Positions 50,248-57,610 of a stretch of DNA of 57,610 nt are shown piece after piece. Source of the stretch: Cereibacter johrii (lineage in GTDB: Bacteria > Pseudomonadota > Alphaproteobacteria > Rhodobacterales > Rhodobacteraceae); contig NZ_MABH01000111.1 in NCBI RefSeq assembly GCF_001720585.1, forward strand, positions 1 through 57,610. Direction: 5' to 3'. The translations under genes and the position numbers were made by a program. The notes under the pieces were generated by a model. It had not been told where the DNA came from. It saw only the letters and a list, made by a program, of their open reading frames with translations, and made no database searches. How positions within the stretch are numbered: the stretch's first letter is position 1; each line of letters begins with the position of its first letter.

Positions 50248-51362
50248 TCGAGGCCCATCGCCTGCCGTTCGCTCGCATAGGCGGCATAGGCCGGATGGCC
50301 GAGGAAGTCCTCGGCAAGGCCCTGCTCCAGCCCGCGGCGGATGGCCATCTCGAACCCGTGGGTGCAGAGCTCGGCCAGCGGCATCCGGGCGAAACTCGCG
50401 TCGCTGCGGTGCACGTCGAGCGTGCGGATCCCGGCCATGACGTCGATCACCGGCGCGGCCGTGGTGGGGCCGAGCGCGCCCACCAGCCCGTAGATCAGCG
50501 CATGAAGCCCGTGCATCGATTCCGGATAGAGCATGATCCGCTCGTGCGGGGCGGCGTTCAGCAGCCGCTCGACCGAGACCGAGGCCTCGATGTCGTCGGC
50601 CACCAGCATGAATTCGGCCGCGACGGCCTCACCCACCGTTCCGGCGACCATGATCCGGCGCAGGGCGCGGTTCTGCACGGCGCCCATGATCCGGCTCACG
50701 CGCTCCCAGCTGCGCGGAGTGGTGGAGATCATCAGCCCGCGGTCCAGGGCTTCGGCCGTGGTCTCGAGAAGGTCGGGCCGCATCCGGATGAAGGCCAGCA
50801 CCGCGGGATGGAGCGTGCGCGGAACGGCATAGCTTTCCAGCCAGTCCGACGCGGTGGCGCGCACCTGCAGATGGATCAGCCGGTCCGAGAGGGCGGTGCC
50901 CATCTCGTAGGCCACCGCCCCGTCCTCGACCATGTTGCCGGCGGCGACGAGGAAGACATTGTCGGGCAGGATATGCGGGCCCACGCGCCGCTCGAGAAGC
51001 AGGCCGTAGACGGCCGGATGGAGGTGCGGCGGGGCCGCCGTCAGCTCGTCGAGGAACAGGAGGGACGGGCGGTCGGGATCGTCGGGCAGATCTTCCGGCC
51101 GATACCACTGGGTCTTCTTCGTCTCATGGTCGTAGTAGGGCAGGCCGCGCAGGTCCTGGCTCTCGATGGTGGTGAGTCGCAGATCGTAGAAGCGGGCGCC
51201 CTGCTCGGCTGCAAGCTGGCGGACGATCTCGGTCTTGCCGACGCCGGGGCGGCCGTGCAGCATCCAGGAGGTGGTGAGGGCTCCCGCGCGCTGTGCGGCC
51301 CAGCCCTCCCGCAGCACCTGCTGCGCCTGGCCGGCCGAGACATCCACGGTATTGACGGTCAT
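50244..51362 (-). CDS. MoxR-family AAA ATPase
   Basis: AAA+ ATPase of 372 residues. Walker A is GRPGVGKT (37-44), Walker B LLFLDE (101-106), followed by HPAVYGLLLERRVG and the sensor-1 VAAGNMVEDG. The start is the ATG at 51362, which has AAAGGA upstream; an ATG 7 codons earlier lacks a ribosome site. The gene pairs by a 4-base overlap with the DUF2201/VWA gene. Its client is unknown; nothing nearby is an obvious metalloenzyme target. Confidence 0.9.
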   Translation of the reverse strand: MTVNTVDVSAGQAQQVLREGWAAQRAGALTTSWMLHGRPGVGKTEIVRQLAAEQGARFYDLRLTTIESQDLRGLPYYDHETKKTQWYRPEDLPDDPDRPSLLFLDELTAAPPHLHPAVYGLLLERRVGPHILPDNVFLVAAGNMVEDGAVAYEMGTALSDRLIHLQVRATASDWLESYAVPRTLHPAVLAFIRMRPDLLETTAEALDRGLMISTTPRSWERVSRIMGAVQNRALRRIMVAGTVGEAVAAEFMLVADDIEASVSVERLLNAAPHERIMLYPESMHGLHALIYGLVGALGPTTAAPVIDVMAGIRTLDVHRSDASFARMPLAELCTHGFEMAIRRGLEQGLAEDFLGHPAYAAYASERQAMGLE

Positions 51363-51679
51363 AACTGTTCCTTTCACTTCCATCGCACAAGGACCGCCAC
51401 GGCCCCCAAGGGGGCCGGTGGGGAAATCGGGTCTGCCCAACTTGGGCCGCACCGCGACTCGTCAAAGATTAGATGGGCCAAAAGGTTCCCAAGTCATGCG
51501 CGCTTTTGTCACATTGACGAATCCGGTAAACTATGAACGGAAAACCCCTCGCGCGGAGGGCGATCGCCTGCAAATGCGGCGTGTGAGACACGGTCGGGCA
51601 ACTTCCTCCTCCGCCCATTGGCAGCGGGGCCCGGCGCACTAGGCTTGATGCGACATAGTTTACTGGCAGGACCTTTCAA
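51363..51679. promoter_or_regulatory. Divergent promoter region with long-range inverted repeat, MoxR / CHASE3 kinase
   Basis: A 317-base spacer without a gene. CCGGTAAACTATG at 51523-51535 and CATAGTTTACTGG at 51654-51666 are inverted copies matching at 12 of 13 positions, 118 bases apart; the second ends 13 bases before the kinase start. They may be paired regulator sites serving the divergent genes. Confidence 0.55.
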
Positions 51680-53164
51680 TTGACGATCAGGATAGGACGC
51701 GACACGACCACCTGGCTGTTTCTTCTCGGCGCGGTGCTCATCGCCCTTCTGGCGACCTCCGCCACCTACATCAGCATCCGGGCGGACCGCACCTTTCAGG
51801 CCATCGTCGAGGAGCGCGCGACCCGGCGCCACGCGGCGGATCTGCTCTCTGCGCTGCAGGACATCGAGATCGGCCAGCGCGGCTACCTCATCACGCTCGA
51901 TCCTGCCTTTCTCGAACCCTATGGGGAGGCGTTGGCGCGGGTTCAGCCCGAACTGACGGCTCTGGAGAGGACCGAGGCCAGCGCCGGTATCGGCGGAGGC
52001 CATGAGCTGTCCGATCTCGTCCGCCGCAGGCTCGAGATCGCGGCCGAGACGATCACCCAGGCGCAGGCCGGGGCGGTGGAAGCCGGCCGGGCCATCGTGG
52101 CCCGGGGCGAGGGACGCGCGGCCATGGATCGGATCCGCGAGCTTCTCACCCAGATCATCGACGGCTCCGACGCCCGCAACGTCCAGGCCATCGACGTCCA
52201 GCACAGGCTGAACGAGCGCCTCCAGGTCCTGTCGGCGGTGGGCGGCGTCGCGGCGCTTCTGCTGATCGGGGCGGCGGTGCTGGTGCTCCGGCGCCAGATC
52301 GCCGCGCTGCGCCGCGCGGAGGAGGACATGCGGCGGCTGAACGCGACCCTCGAGGAGCGTGTCGAGCAGCGCACCGTCGATCTGATCGCGGCCAACCAGG
52401 AGGTGCAGCGCTTTGCCTATATCGTGACCCACGACCTGCGCGCGCCGCTGGTGAACATCATGGGCTTCACCAGCGAACTCGAGGCCGCGCTGAAGCCGCT
52501 GCAGGCCTATGTGCTGGCCGATGGCGCCCCGGTCAGCGAGAGCGACATCCGCGACGCGCGCACCGCCGCCGCCGAGGACCTGCCCGAGGCGCTCGAATTC
52601 ATCCGCTCTTCCACGCGCAAGATGGATGGGCTCATCAACGCGATCCTGAAGATCTCGCGCGACGGGCGGCGCGAGCTGCGCCCGGTGCCCGTGGATCTCG
52701 AGGCGCTGGTGCGACAGTCGCTCGACAGCGTGCAGCACCAGATCGCCGAAACCGACGGCGAGGCCGACCTGTCGGTCAAGGTGAACCGCATCGTCTCCGA
52801 CCGGCTGTCTCTCGAACAGGCGCTCGGGAACCTGCTCGACAATGCGGTGAAATATTCCAAGCCGGGACGTCCGCTGAAGCTTTCGGTGTCGGTCCGGCCC
52901 GAGGGGCGGCGGATGGTGGCCATCGAGGTGACCGACAACGGGCGGGGCATCCGGGCCGAGGATCACGGCCGTGTGTTCGATCTGTTCCGCCGGTCGGGGG
53001 CGCAGGACAAGCCCGGGGAAGGAATTGGCCTTGCGCATGTCCGCACGCTGATGCGAAATATCGGGGGCGAGATCACCCTGAGGTCGGTTGAGGGCGAGGG
53101 TGCGACCTTCACCCTGCATGTGCCGACGGATCTGCGCCGGGTTCTGGATGAGGTGAAGGCATGA
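51680..53164 (+). CDS. CHASE3-domain sensor histidine kinase
   Basis: Membrane kinase of 494 residues: a helix at about 11-31, a periplasmic CHASE3 domain (about 35-175, with DIEIGQRGYLIT), a second helix (about 183-202), a short coiled coil, HisKA with His251 (IVTHDLRAPLVN) and a HATPase domain (NLLDNAVKYSKPG, DNGRGI, GEGIGLAHVRTL). The start appears to be TTG at 51680 with AGGA 8 bases before; no ATG lies near. It overlaps the response-regulator gene by 4 bases. The signal sensed is unknown. Confidence 0.9.
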   Translation: MTIRIGRDTTTWLFLLGAVLIALLATSATYISIRADRTFQAIVEERATRRHAADLLSALQDIEIGQRGYLITLDPAFLEPYGEALARVQPELTALERTEASAGIGGGHELSDLVRRRLEIAAETITQAQAGAVEAGRAIVARGEGRAAMDRIRELLTQIIDGSDARNVQAIDVQHRLNERLQVLSAVGGVAALLLIGAAVLVLRRQIAALRRAEEDMRRLNATLEERVEQRTVDLIAANQEVQRFAYIVTHDLRAPLVNIMGFTSELEAALKPLQAYVLADGAPVSESDIRDARTAAAEDLPEALEFIRSSTRKMDGLINAILKISRDGRRELRPVPVDLEALVRQSLDSVQHQIAETDGEADLSVKVNRIVSDRLSLEQALGNLLDNAVKYSKPGRPLKLSVSVRPEGRRMVAIEVTDNGRGIRAEDHGRVFDLFRRSGAQDKPGEGIGLAHVRTLMRNIGGEITLRSVEGEGATFTLHVPTDLRRVLDEVKA

Positions 53165-53598
53165 AGGCGCTCGGGCGCGAAGTGACCATTGTGATGGTCG
53201 AGGATGACGAGGGCCACGCTCGCCTGATCGAGAAGAACATCCGCCGTGCCGGTGTGCACAACGAGGTGGTGCCCTTCGTCAATGGCGGGGACGCGCTCGA
53301 TTATATCCTCGGGCCGGACCGCACTGGAAACGGGATGGCGGACCGCTATCTTCTCGTTCTTCTCGACCTGAACCTGCCGGACATGACCGGCATCGACATC
53401 CTCGAGAAGATCAAGACCAATCCGAACGTCAAGCACCTGCCGGTCGTGATCCTGACCACCACCGACGACGAGCGCGAGATCAAGCGATGCTACGATCTGG
53501 GAGCCAACGTCTACATCACGAAGCCCGTGGAATACGAGAGCTTCGCCAATGCCATTCGCCAGCTCGGCCTGTTCTTCTCGGTGATCCAGGTTCCATGA
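53161..53598 (+). CDS. Single-domain response regulator (Rcp1-like)
   Basis: Receiver-only protein of 145 residues with acidic pocket (VEDDEGHA), Asp69 (LLDLNLPDMTG), Thr-rich switch (ILTTTDDERE) and KPVEY. The insert DYILGPDRTG after helix 2 is typical of Rcp1-type regulators that pair with phytochrome-like kinases. It overlaps the kinase before it and the hybrid protein after it by 4 bases each, so it probably shuttles phosphate between them. Confidence 0.92.
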   Translation: MKALGREVTIVMVEDDEGHARLIEKNIRRAGVHNEVVPFVNGGDALDYILGPDRTGNGMADRYLLVLLDLNLPDMTGIDILEKIKTNPNVKHLPVVILTTTDDEREIKRCYDLGANVYITKPVEYESFANAIRQLGLFFSVIQVP

Positions 53599-54647
53599 AG
53601 GACGCGCCGAAGCGGCCGCGGATCCTCTATGTCGACGATGACCCGGTTCTGGCGCGGCTGATCCAGAAGGCCCTGACGCGGGTCGACATGGAGGTGATCC
53701 ACGCGCTCGATGCGGCAGAGGCCTACCGGCTGCTGGCGGCCGAGGAATTTCAGGCGGTGGTGCTCGACCACTATCTGCCCAGCGGCACCGGGCTCGAGAT
53801 CCTCGGCCGGATGCGGGCAGAGGGCAGCAAGCTCGCGGCGATCTATGTCACCGGCTCGAGCGATGCCACCATCGCGGTGGCGGCGCTGAAAGCCGGCGCC
53901 GACGATTACGTCATCAAGAGCGCGACCGAGGATTTCCTGCCGCTGCTGCAACGCGCGATCCGGCAGTCGATCGCCAAGCTCGAGCTGGAGGAGGCCAAGG
54001 CGCGCGCCGATGCCGAGACCCGTGCCGCAAGGGCGCGGGCCGAGATGCTCCTGTCGGAGGTGCATCACCGGGTGGCCAACAGTCTCGCCATGGTCCAGTC
54101 GCTCCTGCGGCTGCAGGCGCAGGCCTCGGGCTCGGAGGAGGTGAAGACCGCGCTGGCCGAGGCTCAGGGCCGGATCGGGGCGGTCGCGGCCGTCCACCGC
54201 AGCCTCTATCTCGGCAACGAGGGCCGTGAGGTCGAGCTCGGCACCTATCTGCGCACGATGCTGGCGGATTTCACCGCGACGCTGCCTCCTGGGGTGAAGC
54301 TCGACGTCTCGACCGAGCCGGTGCAGGTCAGCGCCGACCGGGCGGTCTGCCTCGGCGTGGTCGTGTCGGAACTGGTGACCAATGCCGCCAAATATGCCTG
54401 GCCCTGCGGATCGGGAGGCAGCCTCACCGTCACCCTGACCGAGCCGGAGCAGGGCCGCGGCCGCCTTTCGGTGTCCGACGACGGGATCGGCTCGACGCCG
54501 CTCTCCGAGATCCGCGGCACGGGCCTCGGCCGCCGCCTGATGCGGGCGATGGTGGATCAGCTTGGCGGAACCGTCGAGCAGCCCGCGTCGGCCCAGGGCA
54601 CCACGGTCGTGATCGACTTCGAAGCCGAAGGCGAGGCGGTGGCCTGA
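53595..54647 (+). CDS. Response regulator / HisKA_2-family histidine kinase hybrid
   Basis: Soluble protein of 350 residues: a receiver domain (1-125) with Asp58 (VVLDHYLPSGTG), a coiled-coil linker (127-150), a HisKA_2 phospho-acceptor region (SEVHHRVANSLAMVQSL, His157/158) and a HATPase domain (VVSELVTNAAKYAWP, DDGIG, GTGLGRRLM). HisKA_2/HWE kinases of alphaproteobacteria often feed the general stress response. Here it is the third gene of a coupled signalling operon, and no PhyR/EcfG gene is seen. Confidence 0.9.
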   Translation: MKDAPKRPRILYVDDDPVLARLIQKALTRVDMEVIHALDAAEAYRLLAAEEFQAVVLDHYLPSGTGLEILGRMRAEGSKLAAIYVTGSSDATIAVAALKAGADDYVIKSATEDFLPLLQRAIRQSIAKLELEEAKARADAETRAARARAEMLLSEVHHRVANSLAMVQSLLRLQAQASGSEEVKTALAEAQGRIGAVAAVHRSLYLGNEGREVELGTYLRTMLADFTATLPPGVKLDVSTEPVQVSADRAVCLGVVVSELVTNAAKYAWPCGSGGSLTVTLTEPEQGRGRLSVSDDGIGSTPLSEIRGTGLGRRLMRAMVDQLGGTVEQPASAQGTTVVIDFEAEGEAVA

Positions 54648-54763
54648 CGGGCCTGCCCGCTGCCGCCCCCGAGAGGGGGCGTCCGCTTCCCCCGGCGCGG
54701 TGATCCGGCTCAGGACCGGGGGGCAGGCGGCGGCGCACCATCTTCCAGCCGAAAGCCAAAGAA

Positions 54764-54787
54764 GAAGGGCGCCCGGAGGCGCCCTTC
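54764..54787 (-). terminator. Terminator of glnA (and possibly of the signalling operon)
   Basis: A 10-bp stem GAAGGGCGCC / GGCGCCCTTC with a 4-base loop. On the minus strand it is followed by TTCTTTGGC, placing it 20 bases after the glnA stop. Confidence 0.8.
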
Positions 54788-54806
54788 CTGTCCCTCGCCG
54801 CTTCGA

Positions 54807-56216
54807 TCAGCAGCTGTAGTACATCTGATATTCCACCGGGTGCGGCGTGTGCTCGTAGGCGTAGACCTCTTCCCACTTGAGCGCCATGTAGCCCTCGAGC
54901 TGGTCCTTGGTGAACACGTCGCCGGCGAGCAGGAAGTCGTGGTCCTTCTCCAGCTCCTCCAGCGCCTCGCGCAGCGAGCCGCAGACGGTCGGGATGGCGG
55001 CCAGTTCTTCCGGCGGCAGATCGTAGAGGTCCTTGTCCGACGCCGGACCCGGATCGATCTTGTTCTTGATGCCGTCGAGGCCGGCCATCAGGAGCGCCGC
55101 GAAGGCGAGATAGGGGTTCGCCGACGGGTCGGGGAAACGGGCTTCGACGCGCTTGGCCTTCGGCGACTCGGTCCACGGAATACGGACGCAGCCCGAGCGG
55201 TTGCGGGCCGAATAGGCGCGCAGCACCGGAGCCTCGAAGCCCGGGATCAGGCGCTTGTAGCTGTTGGTGGCCGGGTTCGTCAGCGCGTTCAGCGCCTTGG
55301 CGTGCTTCAGGATGCCGCCGATGAACCACAGGGCTTCCTGGCTGAGGTCGGCATATTTGTCGCCCGCGAAGAGCGGCTTGCCGTCCTTCCAGATCGACAT
55401 GTTGACATGCATGCCACTGCCGTTGTCGCCCTTCATGGGCTTCGGCATGAAGGTCACGGTCTTGCCGTAGGCGGCCGCGACGTTGTGGATGACATACTTG
55501 TATTTCAGGATGTTGTCGGCCTGCTCGGTGAGCCCGCCGAAGATCAGCCCGAGTTCGTGCTGGCAGGTGGCCACTTCGTGGTGGTGCTTGTCCACCTTCA
55601 TGCCCATGCGCTTCATGGTCGAGAGCATCTCGCCGCGCAGATCCTGGGCCTCGTCGATCGGGTTCACCGGGAAGTAGCCGCCCTTGTGGCCGGCGCGGTG
55701 GGCGAGGTTGCCCATCTCATATTCCGAGTCGGTGTTCCAGGCCGCCGCATCGGCGTCGATCTGGTAGGCCACCTTCGCCGGCGTCACCGAATAGCGCACG
55801 TCGTCGAAGATGAAGAATTCGGCTTCCGGCCCGAAATAGGCCACGTCACCGATGCCCGACGCCTTCAGATAGGCCTCGGCCTTCACGGCCGTGCCGCGCG
55901 GGTCGCGGCTGTAGGCCTCGCCCGTGTCGGGCTCGACGACGTTGCAATGCACGCAGAGCGTCTTCTCGGCGTAGAACGGGTCGATGTAGACCGAGCCCGC
56001 ATCCGGGATCAGCTTCATGTCGGACTGGTCGATCGACTTCCAGCCGGCGATGGACGAGCCGTCGAACATGAAGCCTTCCTCGAAGAAGTCCTCGTCGACG
56101 AGATCGGCCACCAGCGTCACATGCTGGAGCTTGCCGCGCGGGTCGGTGAAGCGGATGTCGACATATTCGACCTCCTCGTCTTTCATCAGTTTGAGAGCAT
56201 CAGCTACTTTGCTCAT
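54807..56216 (-). CDS. glnA: Glutamine synthetase, type I
   Basis: Enzyme of 469 residues forming glutamine from glutamate, ammonia and ATP; dodecameric type GSI-beta. Motifs: FDGSSIAGWK (51-60), active-site segments FGPEAEFFIF and NGSGMHVNMS, RNRSGCVRIP, and the adenylylation site Tyr398 (KDLYDLPPEE). Activity is thus expected to be controlled by GlnE adenylylation through PII. It lies 81 bases downstream of glnB, the classic glnBA order of Rhodobacter. Confidence 0.97.
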   Translation of the reverse strand: MSKVADALKLMKDEEVEYVDIRFTDPRGKLQHVTLVADLVDEDFFEEGFMFDGSSIAGWKSIDQSDMKLIPDAGSVYIDPFYAEKTLCVHCNVVEPDTGEAYSRDPRGTAVKAEAYLKASGIGDVAYFGPEAEFFIFDDVRYSVTPAKVAYQIDADAAAWNTDSEYEMGNLAHRAGHKGGYFPVNPIDEAQDLRGEMLSTMKRMGMKVDKHHHEVATCQHELGLIFGGLTEQADNILKYKYVIHNVAAAYGKTVTFMPKPMKGDNGSGMHVNMSIWKDGKPLFAGDKYADLSQEALWFIGGILKHAKALNALTNPATNSYKRLIPGFEAPVLRAYSARNRSGCVRIPWTESPKAKRVEARFPDPSANPYLAFAALLMAGLDGIKNKIDPGPASDKDLYDLPPEELAAIPTVCGSLREALEELEKDHDFLLAGDVFTKDQLEGYMALKWEEVYAYEHTPHPVEYQMYYSC

Positions 56217-56297
56217 TGTCTTCCCTTTGCTGAAGGATCGATGTCGCAGGGCCAGGTCTGCCGTGCCGGCCCGTCATGGTCGTCTGCGGGTCCGGGG

Positions 56298-57484
<1,187 letters not shown>

Positions 57485-57488
<4 letters not shown>

Positions 57489-57610
57489 GGCTGCGCGAGA
57501 TCGGGGCACCCGATGCCGCGCGGATCGCGAAGCGCGAGGGGCAGCACAAATACGATCATGGTCATGTGCTGGTCCTTGGCGGACCGCCGGCGCAGGGCGG
57601 GGCCGCGCGG
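57485..57610 (+). CDS. ADP-dependent NAD(P)H-hydrate dehydratase (partial, runs off right edge)
   Basis: Only the first 42 codons are present (starting MRLREIGAPDAARIAKREGQ, then HKYDHGHVLVLGGPPAQGGA). HKYDxGHVLVLGG is the usual N-terminus of the YjeF C-terminal kinase-like domain, which dehydrates (S)-NAD(P)H hydrate using ADP or ATP. The ATG overlaps the epimerase stop (ATGA). Confidence 0.8.

Overview
This is a GC-rich (roughly two thirds G+C) alphaproteobacterial chromosome segment. Gene content and style point to the Rhodobacterales, most likely Rhodobacter/Cereibacter sphaeroides or a close relative. Supporting signs are the alphaproteobacterial NDUFA12-type complex I protein, a GapR (DUF2312) protein, an FNR-type box in front of a DksA-like gene, the glnB-glnA pair, many ATGA-type start/stop overlaps and GTG/TTG starts. 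I see no rRNA, tRNA, CRISPR array, insertion sequence or prophage; it is chromosomal backbone plus catabolic clusters.

Layout. 1-2.8 kb: a YnjBC-type ABC importer (minus) opposite a CDP-alcohol phosphatidyltransferase. 2.9-9 kb: housekeeping genes: clpP-clpX, the NDUFA12 protein, mlaD, a DUF2155 protein, aat, accC and accB. 9-20.5 kb: a complete reductive pyrimidine-degradation locus. It holds the two dihydropyrimidine dehydrogenase subunits with a DedA gene between them, two RutR-like TetR regulators, a ureidopropionase-type amidase, dihydropyrimidinase, and a four-gene NMT1/THI5-type ABC importer. TTGACC/GGTCAA palindromes of RutR type lie at the promoters. 20.5-26.8 kb: a sugar-acid cluster (FAD-linked 2-hydroxyacid oxidase, IlvD/EDD dehydratase, 2-hydroxyacid dehydrogenase, SDR, FAH-family hydrolase) that fits a non-phosphorylative diketo-acid route. 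26.9-31.7 kb: an ScfR-type XRE regulator, a single-domain response regulator, a small membrane protein and an SSF-transporter histidine kinase.

32-38.6 kb: single genes: an orphan FliM-like protein, a Blh-type phosphatase domain, a DksA-like protein with an FNR-type box, small proteins, GapR, and a two-component solute importer lacking an ATPase (FbpB-type permease and PotD-type binding protein). 38.6-39.46 kb: a roughly 0.9-kb gap with an A+T-rich promoter region and a possible leader peptide. It precedes a polysaccharide cluster (39.46-44.26 kb) of UDP-glucuronate decarboxylase, UDP-glucose 4-epimerase, a processive GT2 synthase and a secreted GH26-like hydrolase. 44.9-47.9 kb: a valine-catabolism operon. 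48-51.4 kb: an unknown gene, then a MoxR ATPase/VWA pair. 51.7-54.6 kb: a CHASE3 histidine kinase, a response regulator and a receiver-HisKA_2 kinase. 54.8-57.6 kb: glnA and glnB (minus) and a split NAD(P)H-hydrate repair pair running off the right edge.

Functionally the window joins nitrogen economy (pyrimidine breakdown releasing ammonia; glnB-glnA assimilating it) with several carbon catabolic modules. The most distinctive points are the two-regulator pyrimidine locus with its operators, the leader-peptide arrangement in front of the polysaccharide operon, and the MoxR/VWA pair with a degenerate HExxH motif.
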